Assembly: GCA_001312645.1 (NCBI GenBank)
Contig: BBEG01000005.1
Coordinates: 1-48,825, forward strand
Direction of reading: 5' to 3'
DNA: 48,825 nucleotides
Source: Rhodococcus sp. JCM 9791
GTDB taxonomy: Bacteria; Actinomycetota; Actinomycetes; Mycobacteriales; Mycobacteriaceae
Of the stretch, positions 1-9,408 are shown piece by piece. Position numbers and translations under genes: made by a program. A model generated the notes under the pieces. That model did not search any database. It saw nothing but the letters and a program-made list of their open reading frames with translations, and had not been told where the DNA came from. Position 1 is the first letter of the stretch. The number at the start of each line of letters is the position of its first letter.

Positions 1-402
1 CGATGCGAACGCCGCGACGCCGTGCACCCGCTGCTCGAGTACAGCGGGCACGAGGGATTCGAGGACACGGCCGGTACGTGTGATCCGCAGCGCAGGGAAT
101 CGCCGGTGGGCCTCGACGAGCGCCGGATGCTCGGGTGCGAAATCGGAAGGGTCGTCGTGTGCGCCGAGCAATGCGGGGAGCCGGTCGTGCAATTCTGCCG
201 AACCAGGCCCCCACAGTTGGGCGCGTGCTCCGTTCGGGCCGTCCTGGGTCAGCCGATACGTCACCGGCCCGGACTCCATCCGCGACACCCGCCATACGGC
301 GGCACCGTCGATGCGGTGACACGGATCCCATGCGCCACGCTGGAGAGGCCGAAGCGTCGACACGAGGTCGACGGGCCGTGGCACTCTTATACGGGTGTCC
401 AT
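1..402 (-). CDS. DNA-3-methyladenine glycosylase family protein (AlkA-like), 3' part outside window
   Basis: The minus-strand frame opens with ATG at 402 and runs off the left edge, giving the first 134 residues. The N-terminal part resembles the AlkA_N-like domain of actinobacterial base-excision glycosylases: an early segment reading VDLVSTLRPLQRGAWDP, then an arginine-rich stretch and ALVEAHRRFPALRITRTG, followed by LVPAVLEQRV, which leads into the helix-hairpin-helix GPD core in this family. The catalytic HhH-GPD half with its aspartate lies outside the window, so activity cannot be confirmed. The likely role is removal of alkylated purines from DNA. It is divergent from the RNase HI gene at 493 across about 90 bp. 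The start is chosen because it is the first ATG in the frame. No frameshift is seen in the visible part. Confidence 0.65.
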   Translation of the reverse strand, partial: MDTRIRVPRPVDLVSTLRPLQRGAWDPCHRIDGAAVWRVSRMESGPVTYRLTQDGPNGARAQLWGPGSAELHDRLPALLGAHDDPSDFAPEHPALVEAHRRFPALRITRTGRVLESLVPAVLEQRVHGVAAFAS

Positions 403-492
403 TTCGGATGTGGACGTGGGCACCGAATCACCGTACGCCCGTGAACGAACTCGGGTTTAGACGGTGTCGGATGGAAAGGCTATGGTCGCCGC
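403..492. promoter_or_regulatory. Divergent intergenic region, glycosylase / RNase HI
   Basis: These 90 bp separate two divergent starts and must hold both promoters. I cannot pick out convincing -10/-35 boxes. A purine-rich stretch, atggaaaggc, lies 14-23 bases before the RNase HI start and may supply its ribosome binding site. Confidence 0.35.
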
Positions 493-1016
493 ATGATCAT
501 CGTGAGCACCGACGGATCCTGTTTGCGCAATCCCGGTGGCGCCATCGGGTGGGCGTGGGTCAATCACGAAGGCCCCAGCGCATCGGGTGGTGATCGCTCC
601 GGTACCAATCAGATCGCGGAGCTGCGGGCGCTGCTCGAAGCGCTCCGCGCTCATCCCGGCCCCGACCCGTTGCTCATCGAATCCGATTCCCAGTACGCCA
701 TCAAGTGCGCGTCCGAGTGGCTGCCCGGCTGGAAGCGCAAGGCTGGAAGACGGCAGCGGGTGCCCCGGTGAAGAATCTCGACCTGGTCCGCGACATCGAC
801 CGCGAGATCGCCGGGCGTGCGGGGCCCGTGCGCTTCCGCTGGGTGCGCGGACATGTCGGCAACCACTTCAACGAAGTCGCCGACAAGCTCGCCGGTGAGG
901 CGGCACGCGAGGCCGCCGCCCGGCCGGGTCCGATCGAGGTCCCGAAGGTCGCGCCCGCAGCGGTCAAGCCCAAGAAGGCCGCGCCCGCCGCCGACGCCGA
1001 AATGACCCTGTTCTGA
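493..1016 (+). CDS. rnhA: Ribonuclease HI, frameshifted as sequenced
   Basis: RNase HI cuts the RNA strand of RNA-DNA hybrids in the cytoplasm. The first frame (493-771) carries the fold start STDGSC with D7, then E43 in NQIAELRA and D65 in ESDSQYA, the expected metal-binding acids. The second frame (up to 1016) continues with GWKTAAGAPVKN, FRWVRGHVGNHFNEVADKLA (catalytic His and last Asp), and an Ala/Pro/Lys-rich tail ending MTLF. The two halves join at about 735-745, where restoring one C (cgcaa to cgccaa) gives a continuous protein of about 174 residues, normal for the family. I see this as a sequence error, since all catalytic residues are kept. The gene stands alone between the divergent glycosylase gene and the convergent iron-transport operon. 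Confidence 0.88.
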
Positions 1017-1050
1017 GACGGTGAACGGCACCGGTCATCAAGTAGACGGC

Positions 1051-1806
1051 TCAGTAGTAGACGGCGAGACGACCGTTCGGTCCGTCGACGCAGGTCACAG
1101 GTGTGTTGAACACCTGGGTGAGGGTCTCGTCGACCATGATTTCCTCGGCGGTCCCGAACTCCACGACTTTGCCGTCCTTCATCGCGCAGATCCGGTCGGC
1201 GTAGTGGCCGGCGAAGTTGATGTCGTGGAGCACGATGACGACTGTGCGCCCCAGCTCGACGGCCACCTTGTGAAGATGCTTCATCATCTGGACGGAGTGC
1301 TTCATGTCCAGGTTGTTCAGCGGTTCGTCCAGCAGGATGTAGTCGGTGTCCTGGCACAGCACCATCGCGACGTAGGCGCGCTGGCGCTGTCCACCGGAGA
1401 GCTGGTCCAGGTAGCGGTGCTCGAGGTCGGTGAGGTCGAAGAACTCGATGGCACTGCTGATGGCCTCCTCGTCCTTCGGAGTGAGACGGCCCTTCGAATG
1501 CGGGAAGCGCCCGAAGCCGACGAGCTGCCGCACCGTCAATCGGGTGACGAAGTGGTTCTCCTGGCGGAGGATGGAGACGATCTTCGCGAGGTCCTTCGAC
1601 TTGGTGCTCGAGACGTCGTAGCCGGCGATCTCGATGGTCCCTGCGTCGGCGCCGAGTAACCGGCCCACGATCGTCAGCATCGTCGACTTGCCCGCGCCGT
1701 TCGGTCCGACGAGGGCCGTGATGCCGCCTGCAGGAATGGTCAGGTCGATCTCACCGATCGTGACCGTGCTGCTGTACTCCTTACGGAGTCCCTTGATCTC
1801 GATCAC
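1051..1806 (-). CDS. Iron-siderophore ABC transporter, ATP-binding protein
   Basis: An intact 251-residue ATPase of the FepC/FecE type, closest in style to the YclP/FatE (petrobactin/anguibactin) branch. It energises import of a ferric siderophore across the membrane. Walker A GPNGAGKST is at residues 34-42, the signature LSGGQ at 136-140, Walker B YILLDE at 156-161 and the switch His at 194. The start is a GTG at 1806. Its GTGA overlaps the TGA that ends the repaired upstream permease at 1803, typical of translational coupling. It is the last gene of the operon 4932-1051 and is presumably co-regulated by the iron boxes at 4958-5010. No oddity is seen in its sequence. Confidence 0.9.
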   Translation of the reverse strand: MIEIKGLRKEYSSTVTIGEIDLTIPAGGITALVGPNGAGKSTMLTIVGRLLGADAGTIEIAGYDVSSTKSKDLAKIVSILRQENHFVTRLTVRQLVGFGRFPHSKGRLTPKDEEAISSAIEFFDLTDLEHRYLDQLSGGQRQRAYVAMVLCQDTDYILLDEPLNNLDMKHSVQMMKHLHKVAVELGRTVVIVLHDINFAGHYADRICAMKDGKVVEFGTAEEIMVDETLTQVFNTPVTCVDGPNGRLAVYY

Positions 1807-2851
1807 AATCTGCCTTCCGGAGGATCACGTACAGGAAGGCCGTGCCACCGACGGCCTCGATGATGATGGACACGGCGCCCTCGGCGTAGAAGATGTTCTT
1901 CAACACGAAGTAGGCACCGCCGAGGATGACGAACCCGGTCAGGATCGCGACCGGGAACACGAAGCGGTGATCGTGCGTCGTCGCGAACTGGTAGGCCAGG
2001 GTCGCCACGAGGAATCCCAGGAATGTCAGCGGGCCGACGAGTGCAGTAGTGGTGGCCATGAGGACCGAAACCAAGAACAGGACGAACATGATCTCGCGGC
2101 GATGGTTGAGGCCGAGGTTCGTGGTCACGTCCTTGCCCAGCGCGATGATGTTGAGTCTGCGGGAACGCCACCACAGCGTTCCTGCCGCCGCGATGCACAT
2201 CGGGATCGCGAGCGGTAGGTAGGACGCATCCGCATTGGACACCGACCCGAACAGTTTGGCGGTGAGGATGTCGAATTCACTGGGGGTCAGCATGCGCTGC
2301 ATGAAGGTGGCGACGGAGCCGAGGCCGCCGCCCAGGACGATGCCGACGAGCAGCATCACCTGCATGTTCCCGTACTTGCCGGACAGTAGCCATCCGTAGA
2401 GCATCAGCGAGAAGCCGACCATCAGGACGACCATGAGGGCGAACTGCGGTACCCCCTGGAGCGCTGTCACGCCCACCGCACCAAGGAAGAAGACGGCGGC
2501 GGTCTGGAGTGCAACGTAGAGCGCTCGAACCCCATGATCGAGGGCGTGATGATGCGGTTGTTCGTCGCGGACTGGAACGACACCGTCGCGACGGCCTGAC
2601 ACACGACGACGACCGCGATCACGATGAGGTTGGTCGCGCGCATCTGCGTGATCCGCCAGTACCTGCCGTCCCGAATGGCACAGGATTGTTCCAGGTCACG
2701 ATCCCCGCGGCGATCACGACCGAGAGAAGGGCGAGAACCCCCACGAGGAGCCAGTAGCGACGTACTTGGCGGGTTGTCGCGAATGCTCCGGAGCTGCGTG
2801 CTCGGCCTTGACCGCGGTGGTGGAGATCGACTCGACGGCTGTGTCAGACAT
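1803..2851 (-). CDS. Iron-siderophore ABC transporter permease 2, frameshifted as sequenced
   Basis: A FecCD-family permease (YclO/FatC/CeuC type), the second membrane subunit of the ferric-siderophore importer. Its ATG at 2851 overlaps the TGA of permease 1 (ATGTCTGA). Reading requires four frame changes, each one lost base: about 2765, 2685, 2520 and 1820. Pieces in order are a hydrophilic N-terminus with WLLVGVLALLSVV, then YWRITQMRATNLIVIAV, then NNRIITPSIMGFE, then the main body with ALQGVPQFALMVV, SDFD-like TPSEFDILTAKLFGSV and GPLTFLGFLVATLAYQF. The natural end is RKGRL at 1803, reached only after the last repair; as sequenced the frame runs on to 1781. Repaired length is about 350 residues with 9-10 membrane segments, normal for the family. 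Confidence 0.82.
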
Positions 2852-3820
2852 TGCGGCGGCTCCGGAGAATCAGGGCGATGAAAACCACCGAGCCCACGAC
2901 ACCCAGGATGAGCGACACGGGGATCTCGAACGGCATGATGATCGTCCGGCCTATGAGGTCGCAGATCGTCACGATGGCGATCCCTAGCAGACACACCCAG
3001 GGAAGGTTGCTGCGCAGGTCGTCGCCGCGGAACATCGAGACGATGTTGGGGACGATCAGCGAGGAACGGGAGGGCACCCACCACGACTGTCACCACTCCG
3101 GTGGCGATAGCGATGAGGCCGGTTCCCAAGAGAATGATGCGGTTGTAGTTCAGGCCGACGTTGGTGGCCACGTCCTCGCCGAGACCGGCGACGGTGAGCC
3201 GGTCGGCGACGATGAACACCACAACCGCGACGATCGCGACGATCCAGAGGACTTCGTACTGGCCTTGATGATCGACGTGAAGCTTCCGGCGAACCAGATG
3301 CCCAGGCTCTGGAGTTTGTCGGTGGCGAGAGCGATGTATGTCGTGATGGAGCCGACGACGGCGCCGAGCATGATGCCGACGATAGGAACGATCAGCGATG
3401 ACGACAGTTGCACCCGCCGAAGGAAAAGGAAGAAGATCATCGTTCCGACGAATGCAGCGACGATCGCGCTGATCATCCGGGGCATGAGCCGGCGGTGGGA
3501 GCGACGATCAGGACGAGCAACAGACCCAGCCCCGCCCACTCGGTCGTGCCGGTGGTGGTCGGTTCGACGAATCGGTTCTGGGTGAGCAGCTGCATGACGA
3601 GGCCGGACATCGACATTGCCGCACCGGCCAGGACCAGGGCGATCGTGCGGGGAATGCGGGTGATGCTGAACATCTCCCAGCCGAAGTCGCCGCCGAAGAT
3701 GTCGAACACCCCGGTGAACAGGGACGCGATCAGCAGAACGCCTACCCCGAGGAAACCCAGCAGGAGTTTCCAGTCGAAGAGCTTGTCGCGGGTCCGGACG
3801 GGTGGGGCTTGCGTGGTCAT
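2844..3820 (-). CDS. Iron-siderophore ABC transporter permease 1, frameshifted as sequenced
   Basis: A FecCD-family permease (YclN/FatD/CeuB type), partner of the gene at 1803. It starts MTTQAPPVRTRDK at 3820; a GTG at 3877 in the same frame is an alternative. The body reads through ITRIPRTIALVLAGAAMSMSG and LLTQNRFVEPTTTG, the classic FecCD opening, then IVPIVGIMLGAVVGSITTYIA, GEDVATNVGLNYNRII and SLIVPNIVSMFRGDDLR. Three junctions break the frame (about 3487, 3255, 3070). The last needs two bases back (G to GGG), which restores GALPFLGLIVPNIVS. Repaired length is about 326 residues. It precedes permease 2 with an 8-bp overlap and follows the binding-protein gene by about 105 bp. Confidence 0.83.
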
Positions 3821-3925
3821 TTCAGATCTCTGCTCGTGAATCACGCCGGCCGTGGACTCGGCCTCGGGCGAGTCCACGGCGGTCGACGCTGTGAGTGCAG
3901 TTATGCGCTGCGCTCCGTGTCGGGG

Positions 3926-4932
3926 TCAGTTGTTCGCTGCGCTCGGCGCAGCGTTCTGCTCGAGCAGATCCGCGAGCGAGTTGAAGAACTCCGTGTACGT
4001 CTGGATGCTCTCGTTGGTGTAGGTGTCGGCGGGCAGGTAGATGATGTTGCCCTCCTGGATCGCCGTCACGTTCTGCAGCGCCGGGGACCCTTCGATCACG
4101 CTAGCGGCAGGAACATAGTCGGCTTCTCCGCTGCTGGAGGTTGCGGCGTCGCGGTCCATGACGATGATCAGGCCCGGGTTGGATGCTGCGATGGCCTCGA
4201 CGGAGATGTCGTCGCCCTGGTGGTTGTCGGTTCCCTCGGCAACTTCGAGTGCGGGGGTGAAGCCGAAGATGTCGAACATGGGGCCGATGGTGCGTCCGGT
4301 GCTCGGGGCGGCGTAGTTGATCTCTCCACCGGAGACGATGATGCCCATCACCGACTGATCAGGGGAGTACGCGGCCTCGACCCGGGCGATCGACTCGTCG
4401 AATGCGTCGACGAGTGTCTGTGCCTCGTCCTGCTTGGAGAAGATCTCGCCGAGGACGGTGACGCCGCGCCTGAGCTCGGAATCGAAGGGCTCCTCGTCGC
4501 GCGGGGCGACCTCGACGATGGTGGCGTCCGGTGCAAGATCCTGGAACTGCTCCCGGTACTGGCCGTACCGCCCGCCGTTGATGATCAGGTCCGGTTCGAC
4601 GGCGACGACGGCTTCGAGGTTGGGCTCGCGGTGCGAACCCAGGTCGATGATGCTCTCGTCTTCCGTGTAGGAGATCGTGTTCGGCATCAGCGTGACTGCG
4701 CCTGCGGTGAGCGGAACACCCCACGTGTCGAGCGTCTCGAACGTGCTGTTGTCGGTGGCGACCACGGACTTCGGCGGCACGGTGACCGTCTGGGTACCGA
4801 AGTTGTCTTCGACCGTGACTGTGGTGGCGGTGTCGTCGGTGGCTCGGTGGCCGGGTCGCTCGAACATGCCGTCAGGGCCAGAGCTGCCAACGTGCCGAGC
4901 ACGGCACCTCGGTACAGGCGGGATGCGATCAT
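3926..4932 (-). CDS. Siderophore-binding lipoprotein of the iron ABC importer, frameshifted as sequenced
   Basis: The extracytoplasmic binding protein that would deliver ferric siderophore to the permeases at 2844 and 1803. It starts with ATG at 4932 and a lipoprotein signal ending LALTACSS, a good lipobox with the lipidated Cys at about residue 23. After one lost base near 4840 (ccc read as cc), the mature protein continues with TVTVEDNFGTQTVTVPP, WGVPLTAGAVTLMPNT, LEAVVAVEPDLIINGGRYG, FGFTPALEV and TYTNESIQTYTEFFNSLADLL, the FatB/YclQ-type periplasmic-binding fold (helical backbone class III). Repaired length is about 335 residues. It is the first gene of the operon and has two IdeR-like boxes directly upstream, so iron repression is likely. 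Confidence 0.88.
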
Positions 4933-4957
4933 CGATTTTCCTTGCTGCTCGTTTGCA

Positions 4958-4976
4958 AAGGGTTAGGCAACCCCTT
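4958..4976. promoter_or_regulatory. Weaker IdeR/DtxR-like iron box
   Basis: The 19 bases aagggttaggcaacccctt match the DtxR/IdeR consensus TTAGGTTAGSCTAACCTAA at about 11 positions, including the core GGTTAGGC. It lies 26 bp before the lipoprotein start at 4932, between that start and the stronger box at 4992. Confidence 0.5.
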
Positions 4977-4991
4977 TAGGGCACCTTATAA

Positions 4992-5010
4992 AACGGTTAG
5001 CATAACCTAA
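4992..5010. promoter_or_regulatory. IdeR/DtxR iron box
   Basis: The 19 bases aacggttagcataacctaa match the IdeR/DtxR consensus at 15 of 19 positions. The site sits about 60 bp upstream of the siderophore-binding lipoprotein gene. An iron-loaded repressor bound here would shut the uptake operon when iron is sufficient. The repressor gene itself is not in the window. Confidence 0.75.
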
Positions 5011-5077
5011 CCCTGAAGTTTCGCTAGCTTTGCTTCGGATTCGGTCTTGACCAGGTGTTCCATCGGCAGCGCGTAAG

Positions 5078-6659
5078 TCACTGGACGTATGATGCGCCCT
5101 GCAATCCCGGGGTCTTTGTGACGAGTTCGCGCTTGAGGATCTTGCCCGTCGCGGTCATCGGCAGCACCGTGGTGAACTCGATCGAACGCGGGTACTTGTA
5201 TCCCGCCATCTGCTCCCGACACCACGCGATGAGTTCGGCCTCCTCGACATACTCGCCCGGTTCGAGGATGACGAACGCCTTGATCTCCTCGCCGTGGGTC
5301 TGATGAGGTACGCCGATCACCGCCGCGAGCGAGACCGCGTGGTGGGTGATCAGTACTTCTTCGATCTCTCGCGGGTAGACGTTGAAGCCGCCGCGCACGA
5401 TCAGGTCCTTTGCACGGTCGACGATGTAATAGAAGCCGTCGGCGTCCCGTCGGGCGAGGTCTCCCGTGCGCAGCCATCCGTCGCGCATTGCCTCCGCGGT
5501 CGCTTCGGGGCGGCCGAGATAGCCGGACATGACGTTGTGTCCGCGCAGTGCGATCTCGCCGACAACGTCGAGGTCTGTCACCGTGTTCCAATCCGCGTCG
5601 ACGAGACGTGCCTCGATACCCCACACCGGGACACCGATCGACCCGGGACGGGGCTCGCGCTCCGGGTCGCTGAACAGTGCGAGTGGTGAGGTCTCGGACA
5701 GTCCGTAACCTTCGAGGATCCGAACACCGAACCGCTCGGAGAATCGGGTGAGGATTTCGACGGGCAACGCCGCCCCACCCGAGATTGCGCGGCGCATCGT
5801 CGTGGCGATCCGGTCGACGTCCACACTCTCGTCCAGTGCACTGAGCAGACCCCAGTACATCGTCGGCACGCCGGCGAAGACAGTGATGCCCTCGTCCGTC
5901 ATCAGCGCCAGGGCGGCGCGTGCTCGAATCGTGGCAGCAGGACCAGGGTGCCGCCCACCGACAGTCCCGCGTTCATCGTCACGGTCTGACCGAAGGAGTG
6001 GAAGAGGGGCAGCGTCACGAGATAGGTGTCGTGGCGGATCGGGTTGCTGTCGAACAGTCGGTTCGCGGTGACCGCATTCATCACCATGTTGGAGTGGGAG
6101 AGCTGCGCACCTTTGGGTTTTCCGGTGGTGCCGCTCGTGTAGAGGATGACTGCGGTGTCCTGCGGTGCGCGTACCACCGTCGAGAACACGTCCGAAGCTC
6201 CCACCAGTGCAGCTTCGAGATCGGTATGTCGGTGGTGCCGGTTCCGGGTTCGCCGCCCGCGACGAACATGTCGCTGCACTGCGATGCCGATCCGAACCCT
6301 GCCCGACCGAACTCACCGATCGGCAGGTCGGGTCCGCCCTCGAAACAGAAGTACGCCTTTGCTCCGGAATCTTCGAGATGGTAGGCGATCTCGCGACCCT
6401 TGAGCATGATGTTCAACGGCACCACGACCGCACCGGCCTTGAGGATGCCGTAGTAGACGATCGGGAATTCCGGCATGTTGGGGAACGACATGGCGACGGT
6501 GTCGCCGGGTTCGATGCCGCGCTCGACCAGCAGGTTGGCGACCCGGTTCGAGCGGGAGTCCAGTTCGGCATAGCTGATTCGAGTGTCGCCGAGCACCAGC
6601 GCGTCACGAGTCGGATATCTGCGGGCGGAATCTTCCAGGACAACGGACAGGTTGAGCAT
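5078..6659 (-). CDS. AMP-forming acyl-CoA synthetase (FadD-like) A, frameshifted as sequenced
   Basis: An ANL-superfamily ligase that would activate a carboxylic acid to its CoA thioester via an acyl-adenylate. It starts MLNLSVVLEDSARRYPTRDA at 6659. The P-loop motif YTSGTTGKPKG, the A5 motif EGYGLSETSP, the A7-A8 region WLRTGDLARRD and DLIVRGGFNVYPREIE, and the A10 lysine motif TGKILKREL are all present, spread over three frames with one-base losses near 6235 and 5925. Repaired length is about 527 residues. It is the last gene of the minus-strand catabolic run that starts at 10381. The end at 5078 is not certain: one more lost base would extend the protein to a stop at 5007. Substrate is unknown. 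Confidence 0.85.
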
Positions 6660-6672
6660 CGTGTGATCTCTC

Positions 6673-7257
6673 TCAGGCGGTGGTTCGCGAAGCGGATTCG
6701 ATCAATTCATGCAGGAACTCGTCGGCCTTCGGCCAGTCGCCGAATCCCGCCGCGGGGTTGAGGTGTCCGACCTCGCCGAGATCCACGAACCGGCTACCCC
6801 ACATTTCGGCGATGCCCGCGACCCGGCGTTGTTCTGCGAGCGGGTCGTTGCTGCTCGCCGCGACGATGCTGCGGAAGGGAAGACGGCGACGGGGGATCGG
6901 TAGCCAGCCTCCCTGTGTGAGATCATCCATCGTGGGATATCCCTCGGGCAGCGGACGTTCCAGGTCGGCCGGTGTCGCGAGCAGTGCGCCGAGGATCGGC
7001 CTGGTCGATTGCTGGGCCCAGTGCGCGGTGATCAGGACACCGGCGCTGTGTGCCACGAGCACCACAGGTCCGTCGACTTCGGCCACGACCGTGTCGAGAG
7101 CGGCGACTCGGGCAGTGAGGCTCAGTTTGTCGCGCTCGAGGGGTGGCACCGTGCGCACCCGGTCGAGGCGATCGGCGAGCAGGGTCTGCCAGTGGTCGGC
7201 GACGTGGTCGCGTAGACCGGGGACGATGACCACGGTCGGTTCGGTATTGTTGTACAT
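6673..7257 (-). CDS. RBBP9/YdeN-family alpha/beta hydrolase
   Basis: An intact 194-residue serine hydrolase of the RBBP9 family. The nucleophile is S71 in VLVAHSAG, the acid is D138 in SSNDPL and the base is H165 in VGHLNPAAGFGDWP, all in the expected order and spacing. No signal peptide is seen, so it is cytoplasmic. Family members are small esterases with poorly defined substrates. It sits 13 bp upstream of CoA synthetase A and follows the BKACE gene after a hairpin at 7298-7329, so it may be transcribed partly apart from the genes above it. A role in freeing an acid from an ester or thioester in this pathway is inference. Confidence 0.85.
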   Translation of the reverse strand: MYNNTEPTVVIVPGLRDHVADHWQTLLADRLDRVRTVPPLERDKLSLTARVAALDTVVAEVDGPVVLVAHSAGVLITAHWAQQSTRPILGALLATPADLERPLPEGYPTMDDLTQGGWLPIPRRRLPFRSIVAASSNDPLAEQRRVAGIAEMWGSRFVDLGEVGHLNPAAGFGDWPKADEFLHELIESASRTTA

Positions 7258-7297
7258 TGATCACCCAAATCTGTTGTTCCACAGCATTTGTCGACGA

Positions 7298-7329
7298 GAC
7301 CGGGCCCGTCGATCACGGCGGGCCCGGTC
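7298..7329 (-). terminator. Hairpin terminator after the BKACE gene
   Basis: A perfect 11-bp inverted repeat (gaccgggcccg, 10-base loop, cgggcccggtc) lies 12 bp beyond the BKACE stop codon and before the RBBP9-type hydrolase start. There is no clear U-run, which is common in actinobacterial terminators. It may reduce read-through into 7257-5078. Confidence 0.6.
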
Positions 7330-7340
7330 GCGGTGGTAGG

Positions 7341-8393
7341 TCAGGCGTGCTGGGTGAAGCCGACCTGTCCGGGACGACGATTCGGTGCGTAGCCGAGCTT
7401 GGCGAGGGTTTCGTCGGCGTCGCGGTAGGTTTCGCCGATCTTGTAGATGTCGCGGGCTTCCTTACCGGTCGCGACCTCGCGGCCGAGTTCGCCGGCGATA
7501 CGGACCAGCTGCTGGATCTGTTGGACCGACGTCATCTTCTCGCCCTTGCGACCCCAGATGGTGTCTTCGTTGCCGCAACGGTTGTGCAGGCCCATCGCCG
7601 TGGCCATGGTGTTGACCGGAAGGACCGAGCGCATCAGGGTCTCGAGGGTCAGGCACGCACCGTCGGGAACACGCTGGATGAAGTTCATGATGTTGTAGGG
7701 GTTCGGGCCGTCGAAGCCGCCCCCGATACCCACCCAGGTCAGGTTGAGAGGTCCGGTATAGACCCCGCGACGGATGAGACGTTCGACGGTCTCGAGCTGC
7801 GGGATGGACGAGAGCTGGAAGTGCGGCTGGATTCCGGCGGCCTGAAGGCGGCGTAGGTGCTCCTCCACCCACTCCGGTCCGGCAGGAACGGTCATCTCTC
7901 GGTACGTGGCCGCAAGTTCCGGACGTTCCATCGAGGTGCCGGCGATGTCGTCGGCGGTCATCAGCTCCATGATGTTCATCTGGCTGGTGTTGATCGCGAT
8001 GGTCACCTGATCCGGTTTCGGATCGAGCTCGGCAAGCATGTGCCGCACGTCGTCCGAGAGCCATTTCGCATCTGCGCCTTCGCCTTCCGGGGCAAACGAG
8101 ATGGACCCGCCCACCTGCAGGATCATGTCAGGCACGGCCTCGCGCAGTCCGGCGAGGAGTTCGTTGAATTTCGACAGGCGCTTGGAGCCCTTGCCGTCGA
8201 GTTCCCGGACGTGGATGTGCAGCACGGTTGCGCCGGCTTCGTAGCAGTCCACTGCCTTCTGGATGTGTTCTTCCATCGTCAGCGGCAGGTCTTCGCGGAA
8301 ATCGTCCGGTTCCCATTCGGGGCCGTACGGCGCGCAGGTGATGACCAGTTTTTCCTGGCATTCGGGGAAGAGAGCGTCGTCGTGGAAATGCAT
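7341..8393 (-). CDS. BKACE-family beta-keto acid cleavage enzyme (DUF849)
   Basis: An intact 350-residue member of the family typified by 3-keto-5-aminohexanoate cleavage enzyme (Kce). Known members use Zn2+ to condense a beta-keto acid with acetyl-CoA and release acetoacetate plus a new acyl-CoA. The zinc motif HIHVRE gives H59 and H61; the late acidic motif HNRCGNEDTIWG gives E276, the likely third ligand. The TIM-barrel pattern is complete. ATG at 8393 has a strong GGAGG site seven bases before it. The enzyme lies downstream of the TauD-like dioxygenase and quinone oxidoreductase, suggesting these prepare its keto acid. The side-chain pocket, and so the substrate, cannot be read by eye. 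Confidence 0.9.
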   Translation of the reverse strand: MHFHDDALFPECQEKLVITCAPYGPEWEPDDFREDLPLTMEEHIQKAVDCYEAGATVLHIHVRELDGKGSKRLSKFNELLAGLREAVPDMILQVGGSISFAPEGEGADAKWLSDDVRHMLAELDPKPDQVTIAINTSQMNIMELMTADDIAGTSMERPELAATYREMTVPAGPEWVEEHLRRLQAAGIQPHFQLSSIPQLETVERLIRRGVYTGPLNLTWVGIGGGFDGPNPYNIMNFIQRVPDGACLTLETLMRSVLPVNTMATAMGLHNRCGNEDTIWGRKGEKMTSVQQIQQLVRIAGELGREVATGKEARDIYKIGETYRDADETLAKLGYAPNRRPGQVGFTQHA

Positions 8394-8449
8394 GGAAGCC
8401 TCCTGTGGATCGAGTGGGGAAGTCTTGGGCTGAAAGAGGATCGGTGTGA

Positions 8450-9355
8450 TCAGTAGGGCCGGTCGCCGATGATTCCGGCGCGTTCCATCTTGCGGACGGC
8501 GGGCCAGTAGTCCTGGACCGCGTAGTGCTGCGTGCACCTGTTGTCCCAGATCGCGACGCTGTTCGGTGTCCACCTCCAACGCACCTGATATTCGGGGATC
8601 GTCGCCTGGCTCTGCAGGTAGCGGAGCAACTCGCCGGCCCCGGGGGTGTAGTCGACTCCGCATCGGACATTGTCTGCGGTGTGGAAATTCGTGAAATGTG
8701 TCGTGAAGCTGTTGACGAAGAGGATCTTCTCGCCCGTTTCCGGATGAATGCGGACGACGGGGTGCTCCGCGTCGGGGTAGCGCTCCTTCAGCTCGAGGCG
8801 CTTCTCGATCGGGAGTCGCGCACCGAACGACGCTTCGATGCTGTGTCGTGCACGCAGCCCGACGATCTGTTCTTTCACACGCTCGGGTAGTCGCTCGTAG
8901 GCGAGCGCCATGTTCACCCAGATCGTGTCGCCGCCCACAGCGGGACCTTCGACGCATCGCAGGACGGACCCCATCGGTGGGATCTCTCGCCAGGTGGCGT
9001 CGCAGTGATAGGAGTTCTCGAATGCTTCGGGCGGACTGTCGAGGTCCTTGTAGATGCGGACCAGGCCGGGATGTTCCGGATCGCTGCCGAGTACCGGATG
9101 ATCCTCGAGCCTGCCGAAGCGCTCCGCGAGCGTGACGTGCTCGGCCCGGCTCATGTGCTGATCGCGGAAGTACAGCACCTTGTGTTCGAGCAGAAGTGCT
9201 TTCAGTTCGGTGAAAAGCCGGTCGTCGCGAGAGACCTCGGCCAGGTCCACGTCGTGAAGTTCTGCACCGATGCTCGCGGTCGACGGCCGTGCGTCCATCG
9301 GACTCCGAGAGCGCGAATCGGTGCGGGGGTCCGCACGGTCGACAGTGGTGGTCAT
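8450..9355 (-). CDS. TauD/TfdA-family Fe(II)/2-oxoglutarate dioxygenase
   Basis: An intact 301-residue dioxygenase. The iron facial triad is H117 and D119 (YHCDAT) plus H277 (DNRCTQHYAV); the 2-oxoglutarate arginine is probably R288 or R292 in RKMERAGI. Family members hydroxylate next to a leaving group (sulfonate, ether, sulfate) or a plain carbon, coupling this to decarboxylation of 2-oxoglutarate. I chose ATG 9355 because AGGAGG lies nine bases before it; an ATG at 9376 would place that site inside the gene. It is 56 bp from the BKACE gene and 53 bp after the oxidoreductase. TauD itself is a taurine enzyme, but the substrate here is unknown. Confidence 0.9.
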   Translation of the reverse strand: MTTTVDRADPRTDSRSRSPMDARPSTASIGAELHDVDLAEVSRDDRLFTELKALLLEHKVLYFRDQHMSRAEHVTLAERFGRLEDHPVLGSDPEHPGLVRIYKDLDSPPEAFENSYHCDATWREIPPMGSVLRCVEGPAVGGDTIWVNMALAYERLPERVKEQIVGLRARHSIEASFGARLPIEKRLELKERYPDAEHPVVRIHPETGEKILFVNSFTTHFTNFHTADNVRCGVDYTPGAGELLRYLQSQATIPEYQVRWRWTPNSVAIWDNRCTQHYAVQDYWPAVRKMERAGIIGDRPY

Positions 9356-9408
9356 GACGGTTGTCCTCCTGTCCATGACGAGGGGTGGATGACGATGGTC
9401 GATGTGGG

